DNA from: Sipunculus nudus
Taxonomy: Eukaryota > Annelida > Sipuncula > Golfingiida > Sipunculidae
Reading direction: 5' to 3'
DNA: 64,000 nt
Assembly (NCBI GenBank): GCA_026874595.1
Contig: JAPPUL010000068.1
Location: forward strand, 943,001 to 1,007,000
Below, piece after piece: positions 56,362 through 64,000 of this stretch (positions are counted from its first letter, which is position 1; each line of letters opens with the position of its first letter). Under the pieces are notes generated by a model, which made no database searches, was not told the DNA's origin, and saw nothing but the letters and a program-made list of their open reading frames with translations. Position numbers and translations under genes: made by a program.

Positions 56362-57240
56362 TTAAACTTCCTGATTAAATATTCTGTATATGGCGGAAAA
56401 ATCGAGTTGACTAATGCCCTTTTGGAAAGTTAGAGCAAAGATTTCTTTAGAGACAGCAGCAGAGAGGACAGGTTTTTTAATATCAAAAGCAAGATCAGAA
56501 AGGGCTTTCAGGTCTTTTAGCATAAGCGCATTAGAAAAATGAGTAGAGAAATCGTTATTTAAGAGCTTATCTTTTTTAGCAGAAAGAACAAGGGACTGCC
56601 CTCCTCCTTTATCCAGTATATCCAAAACGGCAGCTTTGTCGATTCCGATATTCTGCCCTAAAACCAAAGCCTCAGCAAGAGCAGTCATAAAGTTAGCCAA
56701 GACAAGATTATTAATAAGTTTCATTTTGGAAGCGAGGGTTTTTTCTTCGAGGAAGAAAATATTAGAAGCAAAGACTTTAATATATTGATAAGCATAATCA
56801 AAAGCACTTTTGTTACCGCTAACAAGAGCAGTAAGCAATCCTTTCAAAGCGGGGTTGACGCTACCTAAAACAGGACATTCAAGGTATTGGAAGTTATATT
56901 TAGAAGCAAAGTCATAGAATTGTAGAACCTGACCGTAGTGGTTAGAAGTTAAGTCAACAATGATTTTATTTTCTAAGTTTCTCTTATTGTGCAGCAAACC
57001 ATTTGTACCTAAGAAGACATCGGACACCGCATTACTATCAAAGAGACATATAAATATTAGGTCTGAATTTTGCGCAAGATGAGCAGGGTTTTGACAAAAG
57101 GAAAAAGGGCTTTTGGAGAAGCTTTCTTTTCTAGTTCTATTCCAAACCAAAATACTGTGTTTGTGAATAGAGCTAAATCGCGTTAAGATAGCGGAGCCCA
57201 AATTACCAAGACCGATAAAGCCGATATTAAAAGCACTCAT
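56362..57240 (-). CDS. beta-hydroxyacid dehydrogenase family (HIBADH/GLYR-like)
   Basis: A 292-residue NAD(P)-dependent enzyme: GFIGLGNLGSAI (Rossmann loop), VDLTSNHYG (substrate motif), PVLGSVNPALKGLLTALVSG, and the catalytic lysine in KLINNLVLANFMTALAEAL. The family covers 3-hydroxyisobutyrate, tartronate semialdehyde and glyoxylate reductases; the substrate cannot be named. GAGG lies before ATG 57240. It stands between the FlaA gene and a small zinc-finger gene on the same strand. Confidence 0.88.
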   Translation of the reverse strand: MSAFNIGFIGLGNLGSAILTRFSSIHKHSILVWNRTRKESFSKSPFSFCQNPAHLAQNSDLIFICLFDSNAVSDVFLGTNGLLHNKRNLENKIIVDLTSNHYGQVLQFYDFASKYNFQYLECPVLGSVNPALKGLLTALVSGNKSAFDYAYQYIKVFASNIFFLEEKTLASKMKLINNLVLANFMTALAEALVLGQNIGIDKAAVLDILDKGGGQSLVLSAKKDKLLNNDFSTHFSNALMLKDLKALSDLAFDIKKPVLSAAVSKEIFALTFQKGISQLDFSAIYRIFNQEV

Positions 57241-57286
57241 AAAAAACCTCGTATAAATGCAAGTAAGAGAAGACTATCTTAAATAA

Positions 57287-57454
57287 TTAAAGAGGGCTTA
57301 TAGAACAAGAATAACGAGCCATTTGTTCAATGGTCTTTTTAATTAGAGTAAATCGAGTATTGCATCTTTTACATTCATTGACATGAGGGATGCTTTCAGA
57401 ATTAACGTTGTTGATAACAAAGTGATTGAGTTCTTTATTAGAAAAGCAAGTCAT
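57287..57454 (-). CDS. small anti-sigma-like zinc-finger protein
   Basis: A 55-residue protein with HVNECKRC (HxxxCxxC), the metal motif of zinc-finger anti-sigma factors. It lacks the membrane and receiver parts of a full anti-sigma factor. ATG 57454 follows GGAGG at a good distance; the frame stays open to 57484 but without a ribosome site. It is 46 bases upstream of the dehydrogenase gene. No sigma-factor gene is next to it, so it may bind a distant partner or simply be a small zinc protein. Confidence 0.6.
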   Translation of the reverse strand: MTCFSNKELNHFVINNVNSESIPHVNECKRCNTRFTLIKKTIEQMARYSCSISPL

Positions 57455-57652
57455 AAGAGTCCTCCAAAGATTAAAAAAAAACAAGAAGCTAAAAAAACCA
57501 AAGCAAAAACAAAGTCATAAAAGAAAAGGTAGCCTAGGATCAAAGATCAGAATGTACAAGATAAGCAAAAATAAGTCAAGTATAATTTAAAGATATTCTT
57601 TAATTATGGATAAAAGGATAATCCAAATAAAGGTTTAGCAGCGACTAAATCA

Positions 57653-59014
57653 TTAACGATTATGAGAAAGCGCTCTTGAGAGATTATTAACTAAAAACCA
57701 TATAATAAAATAAAATATGGTTACGAAGATAAAGACATACCCTAGGGGCTGAGCGAATGCGTTTATGGCAAGGAGGAAGAAGAAAGTAGATAGGGTAAAG
57801 AGCTTATAAAAAAGCCAAAGACGTAGTAAAAAGACTTGGCGGATGATATTAAAGCAAAAGAGCCCGGCGATGGGGAGTATAAGGTCGGGTATAGAAATCA
57901 AGAGATGCGAGATAATGGAGACATCATATTTAAGAACTATAAGAAAATGGATAGAGATTAAAGAGAAGATGCCAATGGGGACAGCTAAGATGATAAGAGC
58001 CGAAGAGGTTAAGAATTTTCTTAAGGGAGGATATAAATCAAAAGGCATGGCAGCAATAGCAAGGGAGATAAAGACAAAAGTAATAAAAGCGACAAAGAAG
58101 GCATTATAAGTATTTGCATAGGAAGGGTTTTGAGGTAAGGATGCCTTAAGCAAGTATTTTTGAGAAAGGAGTAGAGGAGATGTTTTTTTGAGATTTGAGT
58201 TAGAGAACATATTGTTAGTTGAAATATTGCTATGCGAAAGATTTACAGTATTATTGTGTAAATCGATGAAAGGCAAGAAGTCTTTTAAGATTAAAGGAAA
58301 AGCCATAGCACTATAAAGGGAGATAACTTCATCGTGCGAAGAATCAAATAATAGGTCAGAGAAGGTTTTAGCGAGGAGAATATGCTTTACTAAAGGGTCT
58401 GATATTTGCCTAAGAGATTTGAAAGGGACATTTTGGGTTTGCTTTTTAATGGAGTTATTTAAGATAATATTTAAGACATCACGTAGTTTAGAGGAACAGT
58501 TAGCTTTGGCATAATGATATACATAGAACTTATTTTCGGGTTTAGCTTTAACATCGAGTAGATTTTGCAGGAGAAATTTTTGTTTATCAGAAAGCATTAT
58601 TTGCTGTTCAAAGATGAACCTACCATGACGGGAGTAAAAGGAGTAATTGGCTGAGTAAGAAGCGATACTAAGCCAAAAGCTATTCTTACCGAGTAAGAAG
58701 CTTGAGATAACGTTTTGAGAATAGTTAAAAGTCCCAAAGTCATAAACAATGTCTTGAGAATTGATTTTTATGCGAAGAGCATTATGTCCCCATTGGGAGT
58801 GTAAGCTTTGTCCTGGTCCAAAAGTTAGTACAGAAACATATAAAGATTTTGCCTTTGATTTTTGTTTAAGATTAGACGAAGTTGCAGCAAAAGAGTTAGA
58901 AGAAAGGATAAAAGTTACGAAAAGATATGCTAGAGGTAAAAATAGTAGTAAAGAATATTTTGGTATAGAGAACACAGGAGGGCTTTGCTTTTGTATATGT
59001 GTTACAGAGTGCAT
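57653..59014 (-). CDS. DUF4105 (Lnb N-terminal-like) periplasmic domain protein with membrane C-terminus
   Basis: A 453-residue protein. A signal or anchor helix is at about 20-43 (ending SNSFAA). The DUF4105 domain (about 50-240) has FGPGQSLHSQWGHNALRI, YDFGTFNYS, YSRHGRFIFEQQI, and the Cys-containing YHYAKANCSSKLRDVLN; the NC and H suggest a cysteine-peptidase-like fold. From about 305 to 445 come four or five membrane helices. The role of this domain is poorly known; some relatives cut glycans. Divergent from the lytic transglycosylase gene. Lagging-strand composition. Confidence 0.8.
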   Translation of the reverse strand: MHSVTHIQKQSPPVFSIPKYSLLLFLPLAYLFVTFILSSNSFAATSSNLKQKSKAKSLYVSVLTFGPGQSLHSQWGHNALRIKINSQDIVYDFGTFNYSQNVISSFLLGKNSFWLSIASYSANYSFYSRHGRFIFEQQIMLSDKQKFLLQNLLDVKAKPENKFYVYHYAKANCSSKLRDVLNIILNNSIKKQTQNVPFKSLRQISDPLVKHILLAKTFSDLLFDSSHDEVISLYSAMAFPLILKDFLPFIDLHNNTVNLSHSNISTNNMFSNSNLKKTSPLLLSQKYLLKASLPQNPSYANTYNAFFVAFITFVFISLAIAAMPFDLYPPLRKFLTSSALIILAVPIGIFSLISIHFLIVLKYDVSIISHLLISIPDLILPIAGLFCFNIIRQVFLLRLWLFYKLFTLSTFFFLLAINAFAQPLGYVFIFVTIFYFIIWFLVNNLSRALSHNR

Positions 59015-59090
59015 GTAAAAAAATATAAGAAAAGGTTAGAAAACGCCAACAGCAAACAGCATGAGAAAAGGAGTAAGCGAGGAAAATAAG

Positions 59091-61583
59091 ATGATAAATA
59101 TATCTAAATCACTTAATATATGCCTAGCATACGGTGTAGTACTTTGTGTAATTTTAACTGGCTGTGGATATGATGAGAGGATAGATTATGTAGGGGATCA
59201 AAATGAGAGGACGGGCTTTGGTATAAATCTAAATACTATAAAGCGGTTTAAGCTATCGGAAGTAAAGATAAAGCTTCCGTTATGTGGAAAGAATGAGTAT
59301 ATGCGGGCGTATAAGCGAGGTAGCTATAAAGACGTTGTGGGAGACAAATTGGGGGCTGATGTTGCGGTTGAGGGCAGTAATGATAGAGGGGTTGAGACAT
59401 ATTGCAGATCATCTTTTGTAAAGGATTATATAAAAGGGTTAAGTTATCTTAATCTAGGGAATAAGGAGCAGGGGATAAGGTTGCTAAGAAGTAGCCTAAG
59501 CCATAACGATACACTTAGCGATTATATAAACTATATGATAGGAGAGATATATTATAAAGATAGAAGTTATGTAAACGCACTAAAGTATTTAAAGCGGGCA
59601 AGAGCACGTGTTGCGATGGGAGGGGAGATTATGTTGCGGTTGCTTGAGCTTGAAGGAGAATCTTATATACACTTATCCCGCTATAGTGAATTAATAAGGG
59701 AGTACAAGAGATTTTTAAGACATGTAAAAGCTAAAGAAGGGATACAAATAATAGTAGACAAAAGGCGAATGACAAAAGGGGAGGTAGAATCCAAGCTAAA
59801 GTATTATATAGGTAAGGGATATGAAGGTAAAAAGGATTATAAGGGAGCAATAAGGGTCTATATAAGTATCCTTAAGGAAGGAGATAACAGGCGCTACAAG
59901 ACAAAAGCATTAAAACAGATAAAAGCAATAAGTAAAGGCTACACAAAGAGATTAACTGCCGAGGCCCGAATATATCTTATAAATTACTATCAATCGTTAA
60001 CAGGGTATAAGAAAGGGCAACGGGAATCGGTCCAAGAGCTAATAAAGAAGTTAATGGTCAAATTGGAAAGAAAAGAGGCGTGGCAGTTAGAATCTAAGGA
60101 TACACAATATACCTATTACAAAGTGCTGTACAAATATTACATATCAAAAGGACAGATAAAGAAAGCGAATGTAATATCGAACAAAGTGGAAGAAGCCTTT
60201 GGCTTGGGGAGTAAGTATATAAAGCTGTTTGGGTATGAGGAGGCGCTTCTACTGCTTGTGGGAGGGAAAGAGGGTATAGCTGAGGGTCTTGCAAGGCTTA
60301 AGGAGATATTGCATGAGAAGGGGCATCCAAAGGTTTTGGAAGCGGGAATGGTATTGCTTAAGTATCTAGGAGAGGAGCTGTATAATGCAAGTAAGGAGCA
60401 AGGAGTTTCGGGGGCAAGGGAATACGGCAAACTATTAAGTCGTTTATTTGAGCTTGGTTATGAGTCAAAGGTAGAGCGAGTATTTTTCAGATTGATAGGG
60501 AAGGAAGCAAACAGAAGATTTCTAATAGATACCTTTTTGGAAGTAGATTATGAGAAATTGAGTCCGTATAGGCGAGTAAAATATACATATTGGCTTGGCG
60601 AGCTATACCTAGATATTGGAGAGAAGCAAGAGGGGATTATGTATTTAAAGAAGGCCCTATATGATCATGGTAGAAGTTACTATACAGGGCTTTCGTTAGA
60701 GCGGCTTGAGGGGTTATTGTCATATAGTGAACGGGTTGGACTATATAGAGGACTTAAGGGTCGCTACAAGAGGTTTTTCGAGACAAAAGAGTTTAAGCAG
60801 CGCTATGCTTCAGTAAAGGTGGAATATAATTTTAGATTAGAAGAGGATGAACTGTTCTGGAAGGGGTATATATTGTTTCAAGTGGGCAATGGAGAGGCAG
60901 GATATGAGTTATTAAAGGGGTATGTGCTTAAGCTGGAGGGGCGAGGAAGGTATTATTTGGTATTATCGAAGTTATTTAAGGAGCTTGGGAGGAATGATTA
61001 TGTAATAAGGTATAACGATTTTCTAACAGACTATTTAAATGGAGCAAGGAACCATGGATATATAATCCCTGTGATAAGCGAGGAAGTATACCCGTTATAT
61101 TATAAGGATATAGTATACGAGCAATCAAAGCGCTATGGAGTGGATAAATATCTGGTAATGGCGGTCATACGAGAGGAGAGTAGATTTAATGCTAATGCTT
61201 TATCGGTATCAAGAGCCAAAGGGCTTATGCAGATATTGCAAGGGGTGGGGGAGTGGTTAGATGGGCTTGGACGTGGTCGAACAGGGCGACGAGGGATTAA
61301 TTTATACGATAGTCAGACAAATATATCATTAGGAGTAAAATACTTAAGATTTTTATTGAGGAGACAGTCATTAAGCGAGGCGGTAGCGAGTTACAATGGA
61401 GGGCCGACTCGGATAAGGAATATAATGAAGGAGCTACGGGAGGGGTTGGGGGAAGGGAACAAGACATTGAATGATAAATTAGTAATAGAGCTAATAGATA
61501 TAGACGAGACAAGAAACTACGTACGCAAGGTACTAGGTAGTTATTATATATACAAGAGACTTTATGAAAATCGTAATATATAA
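59091..61583 (+). CDS. soluble lytic murein transglycosylase-type lipoprotein (Slt70-like)
   Basis: An 830-residue lipoprotein. The signal ends in the lipobox LTGC. About 600 residues of helical tetratricopeptide-like repeats follow. The C-terminal SLT domain (about 680-820) has the catalytic glutamate E696 in REESRFNANALS, then AKGLMQI, VASYNGGPTRI, and DETRNYVRKVLGSYYIY. It cleaves peptidoglycan to 1,6-anhydromuropeptides, feeding recycling. ATG 59091 has GAGG 8 bases before it; ATG 59061 has none. Codons are very purine-rich, giving a Lys/Glu/Arg/Gly/Tyr-rich protein. Its last base abuts the convergent DUF362 gene. Confidence 0.92.
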   Translation: MINISKSLNICLAYGVVLCVILTGCGYDERIDYVGDQNERTGFGINLNTIKRFKLSEVKIKLPLCGKNEYMRAYKRGSYKDVVGDKLGADVAVEGSNDRGVETYCRSSFVKDYIKGLSYLNLGNKEQGIRLLRSSLSHNDTLSDYINYMIGEIYYKDRSYVNALKYLKRARARVAMGGEIMLRLLELEGESYIHLSRYSELIREYKRFLRHVKAKEGIQIIVDKRRMTKGEVESKLKYYIGKGYEGKKDYKGAIRVYISILKEGDNRRYKTKALKQIKAISKGYTKRLTAEARIYLINYYQSLTGYKKGQRESVQELIKKLMVKLERKEAWQLESKDTQYTYYKVLYKYYISKGQIKKANVISNKVEEAFGLGSKYIKLFGYEEALLLLVGGKEGIAEGLARLKEILHEKGHPKVLEAGMVLLKYLGEELYNASKEQGVSGAREYGKLLSRLFELGYESKVERVFFRLIGKEANRRFLIDTFLEVDYEKLSPYRRVKYTYWLGELYLDIGEKQEGIMYLKKALYDHGRSYYTGLSLERLEGLLSYSERVGLYRGLKGRYKRFFETKEFKQRYASVKVEYNFRLEEDELFWKGYILFQVGNGEAGYELLKGYVLKLEGRGRYYLVLSKLFKELGRNDYVIRYNDFLTDYLNGARNHGYIIPVISEEVYPLYYKDIVYEQSKRYGVDKYLVMAVIREESRFNANALSVSRAKGLMQILQGVGEWLDGLGRGRTGRRGINLYDSQTNISLGVKYLRFLLRRQSLSEAVASYNGGPTRIRNIMKELREGLGEGNKTLNDKLVIELIDIDETRNYVRKVLGSYYIYKRLYENRNI

Positions 61584-62498
61584 TTAAGCAGTTTTGGTTG
61601 TATGTTTCGAGTGTTTAATGAAGATATTTTTGATTAAAGATTTAGATATTTTAATTGGTGAAAAGGATATAGGCATAGGGTTTGGATAAACTAAAGATAT
61701 TTTAGGGATATGAATATTGGTATTAATTTGCGAGATATCGTACTGACCAAGGTTTAAAGATTTGGCAGCGGTTAAAATTTTATAAGGGATAGGGTAGTCA
61801 AGGGCATTAGTTATGACGGTATCAAGAGCGACAGGGTCAGTAGAAGCGAAGAGTAAATTAGTTAATTTAGGCACTCCTCCCATGGGTCCTTTTTTATCCA
61901 TGGCATAAACAGCATCAAGTATATTCAAAACCGGGTTTAGCTCAAAACAATTCTTAACAAGCATCTCAGCAAAGAGGTTATGCCTATCGGCTAGGGAGAA
62001 ATGTAATATAGCCTTACGTTTTCCGGCAATGCATCCAAACATATTCTTAACAGCTAAAGAAAGCCCGAGTTGGCAATGAACCTTAAGTTTTGGAAGATTA
62101 ATAATTTTGTAATTTTTGAGGGAGGAGTCTTTAGCAAAGATTTTTAATTTGTGCTTAGGTTTTTTAAGATTAATGATATTAACATTTAGCTTTTGTAAAT
62201 CTTTAAAGACCTTAGTTTTAGAAAGTATTTGAAGAGGAGTCCCCCAAGCAGGGGAATCAGCGATAGAGACTTTAGCCCCGAGCTCATGAATCAGCTGAGC
62301 ACAAGCAAGGATAAGGCTAGGGTCTGTAATAAGCGGGTCATTATGGTATCGCTGTGGTCCGAGCAAATTAGGTTTAATAAGAACGTTATCATTTTTTGAG
62401 ATAAATGAATTAATGTTGTCAAGAAGTGAGATAACGTCGACTAGATTTTGCTTAATATGGTTATAATCATCTGTTTTAATAATTGAAACAAAAGCCAT
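61584..62498 (-). CDS. DUF362 family protein
   Basis: A 304-residue protein with the DUF362 pattern: VLIKPNLLGP, ACAQLIHELGAKVSIADSP, INLPKLKVHCQLGLSLAVKNMFGCI, LNILDAVYAMDKKGPMGG, and STDPVALDTVI. Some relatives carry a ferredoxin domain; this one does not. The biochemical role is not established to my knowledge. Lagging-strand composition. No Shine-Dalgarno. Its stop is directly next to that of the transglycosylase gene. Confidence 0.85.
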   Translation of the reverse strand: MAFVSIIKTDDYNHIKQNLVDVISLLDNINSFISKNDNVLIKPNLLGPQRYHNDPLITDPSLILACAQLIHELGAKVSIADSPAWGTPLQILSKTKVFKDLQKLNVNIINLKKPKHKLKIFAKDSSLKNYKIINLPKLKVHCQLGLSLAVKNMFGCIAGKRKAILHFSLADRHNLFAEMLVKNCFELNPVLNILDAVYAMDKKGPMGGVPKLTNLLFASTDPVALDTVITNALDYPIPYKILTAAKSLNLGQYDISQINTNIHIPKISLVYPNPMPISFSPIKISKSLIKNIFIKHSKHTTKTA

Positions 62499-62628
62499 AT
62501 ATAAAATATAAGGTAAATAAAAAAAAGGTGAAAAAAATAGAAAAAGATAAATTATAAAGTATGAATAAAAGTAATTAAGTGTGTTTAGAATAACAAAGGA
62601 GCAAGAGAGTGCTAGTAGAGAACTTGAC

Positions 62629-62657
62629 TTGACAAAGTTCCTTCAAATATATATAAT
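62629..62657 (+). promoter_or_regulatory. perfect consensus sigma-70 promoter of flaA
   Basis: TTGACA at 62629-62634, 17 bases, TATAAT at 62652-62657. Both hexamers match consensus exactly. A start near 62664 would give a leader of about 110 bases before ATG 62776. Confidence 0.85.
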
Positions 62658-62775
62658 TTTCTAAACGGGAAGGACATAGCATTCTGTTTCTAGGAAAGAG
62701 GGGTCTAGAGATAGATAATATGGGGAGGAAGATAAAGGAAGATATTAAAAAAAAACGCTAAGGAGTGCTACAGAC

Positions 62776-63828
62776 ATGAAAAGAATTGTACAAACACTAA
62801 GTTTATTGATAATTTACGGACTAGTAGGAGTAAGTTATTTAGGAGCACAGGGGACACAAAGTAGGCAGGGTGGAAGTTCGCAAGGGAGCACACAAGGGAA
62901 GGCAGCTGAGGGCAAAGTGCTAGATAAGGTACTTTTGGATTTTGGTAAATACGAGGCAGAAAATGGGAAAGCGGGGAGTCCCTACACAAAGGGCAGTCCG
63001 GGAGGGAAAGACGGTAAGGTAGAGACGGACACGACAAAATATTTGATAACGCAAGAAGACATGTCCTTATCGAATTGGGTAATAAGGTTCAACTCATCAG
63101 CCGACACAGTACACAATAAAAATAATTCCTATGCAAAGAAGGTAGAAACAAAAGGAGGGGAGACAGTTCTTGGAGTAAGGATTCATTATCCATTAAAGCA
63201 TAAATACAACGCATACGCAGAAGTAAAGCCATTATACGAGATAATGGAATATAATGAGAAAGGAGATTTGTCGAATGTAGGGAATGGGGTATTAGATAAT
63301 GTAGGGGCATTAAAGGCACTAAGCGTAGAGGTATCGGGACGAAATATAAGCAATGGATTGTATTTGCGGTTGGTGGATAGAGATAGTAATCAGCGTGATT
63401 ATTTCATGGGTTATTTAGATTTTGTTGGATGGAGGACGTTAATATGGGAAAACCCCCATTATTTAGAATCGATAAACCAACGAGATTTTGTAAAATTCAA
63501 GTTATATCCGGTATCAAAGCCCTATATAAAGTTTCATTCATTTGTAATAAGTCGAGTAAGCAATAATTTGAAAGGCGACTTTGTAACATATTTCAAGAGA
63601 GTAGAAGCAAGTTACGAGACTGCGGTAATGGAAGCGGATTATTTGGATATAGATGATGAAAAGGTCTGGGGGATACAAAGGTATAAAGCATTACAACGCC
63701 AGGCAGTGGTGAGGAAGCGAGAAGGTGAGAGATATTTCTTAATGTCCCTTGCAAGGAAACAGCAAGCAGCGCAAAAAGAAAAGCAAGAGCGTAAAACAGA
63801 GCAAGGAAAAAGGGGTGCTAGGAAATAA
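62776..63828 (+). CDS. flaA: FlaA-family flagellar filament outer-layer protein
   Basis: A 350-residue exported protein. The signal peptide (about 1-24) ends near YLGAQG. A Gln/Gly/Ser-rich segment is followed by VLLDFGKYEAENG, then the FlaA core: DMSLSNWVIRFNSSAD, VLGVRIHYP, ALSVEVSGRNISNGLYLRLVD, RDYFMGYLDFVGWRTLIWENP, and KFHSFVISRVSNN. The last 50 residues are Lys/Arg/Gln-rich (KQQAAQKEKQERKTEQGKRG). This copy best matches the main sheath protein. A perfect promoter and AAGGAG precede it, fitting high expression. Leading strand. Confidence 0.9.
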   Translation: MKRIVQTLSLLIIYGLVGVSYLGAQGTQSRQGGSSQGSTQGKAAEGKVLDKVLLDFGKYEAENGKAGSPYTKGSPGGKDGKVETDTTKYLITQEDMSLSNWVIRFNSSADTVHNKNNSYAKKVETKGGETVLGVRIHYPLKHKYNAYAEVKPLYEIMEYNEKGDLSNVGNGVLDNVGALKALSVEVSGRNISNGLYLRLVDRDSNQRDYFMGYLDFVGWRTLIWENPHYLESINQRDFVKFKLYPVSKPYIKFHSFVISRVSNNLKGDFVTYFKRVEASYETAVMEADYLDIDDEKVWGIQRYKALQRQAVVRKREGERYFLMSLARKQQAAQKEKQERKTEQGKRGARK

Positions 63829-63863
63829 GCATAAATAGCAGTATAGATTGTGTATAAGGGACT

Positions 63864-63921
63864 ATCAGGAAGGCAGGTATAGGTTGATGATAAGAATAAA
63901 TTATACCAAAGCCTTTCTGAT
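63864..63921. repeat. imperfect inverted repeat downstream of flaA
   Basis: ATCAGGAAGGC (63864-63874) can pair with GCCTTTCTGAT (63911-63921), eleven pairs with one G-T, around a 36-base loop. It could be a processing or termination element, but no T-run follows directly. Confidence 0.3.
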
Positions 63922-64000
63922 GGTAAACCGAGTGGAATGCAGTGTTTTTCTATATGCTATTCGAGTAATTAATTATATTGTAAAAGGATATAGCAAGCTA

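Overview
This is an AT-rich chromosomal window that most likely comes from a spirochaete. The signs are three genes of the FlaA periplasmic-flagellum sheath family (43149-44396, 55209-56123, 62776-63828), a FliL-like protein, and a radical SAM/SPASM protein of the type I associate with spirochaetes. I cannot name a genus. No rRNA, phage, insertion sequence or CRISPR array was seen.

The window spans the probable replication origin. dnaN (47691-48818) and dnaA (49142-50518) lie on the minus strand, flanked by AT-rich gaps that hold three copies of the DnaA-box-like nonamer TTATAAACA. The base skew reverses here: to the left the plus strand is strongly C/T-rich, to the right strongly A/G-rich. 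This affects gene content. Leading-strand proteins are rich in E, K, G and R; lagging-strand proteins are rich in S, F, L, N, I, T and P. The leading-strand genes also carry many purine tandem repeats, some inside coding regions.

Layout. 0.1-1.7 kb: NAD(P)HX repair enzyme. 1.8-14.9 kb: a block without the strong strand skew, possibly acquired or rearranged. It holds a haem-binding DUF3365 protein, four tandem mosaic GLUG-repeat lipoproteins, a CoA transferase (with an in-frame stop near the start of subunit A) plus short-chain fatty acid transporter, a parS-like site, TrpB2, an FMN-binding RnfG-like protein and a FliL-like protein. 15-24.9 kb: pteridine-reductase-like SDR, chemoreceptor, NapF-like ferredoxin, SPASM protein, AEC transporter, histidine kinase, HDOD protein, LptC-like lipoprotein and a MurU-like nucleotidyltransferase. 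25-30.3 kb: a molybdenum cofactor operon (moaCB fusion, moeA, moaA, moaD, moaE, mobA). 30.4-35.2 kb: AmgK-like kinase, cyclic-nucleotide-binding protein, RibD-C reductase and uvrC. 35.3-40.1 kb: split transketolase and a hisZ-hisG pair. 40.1-44.4 kb: small zinc protein, two unknowns, tRNA-Val, HtrA and a FlaA-like protein. 44.4-47.6 kb: trkA-trkH-glnB. 50.9-55.1 kb: iron-type ABC importer. 55.2-64 kb: FlaA-like proteins, a beta-hydroxyacid dehydrogenase, a small zinc-finger protein, a DUF4105 protein, a lytic transglycosylase and a DUF362 protein.

Taken together the genes suggest a motile, outer-membrane-bearing, probably anaerobic organism that metabolises short-chain fatty acids or acetoacetate, makes molybdenum cofactor, may recycle peptidoglycan sugars and couples potassium uptake to a PII sensor. 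Functions are assigned from motifs and remembered family features only; no search was run.
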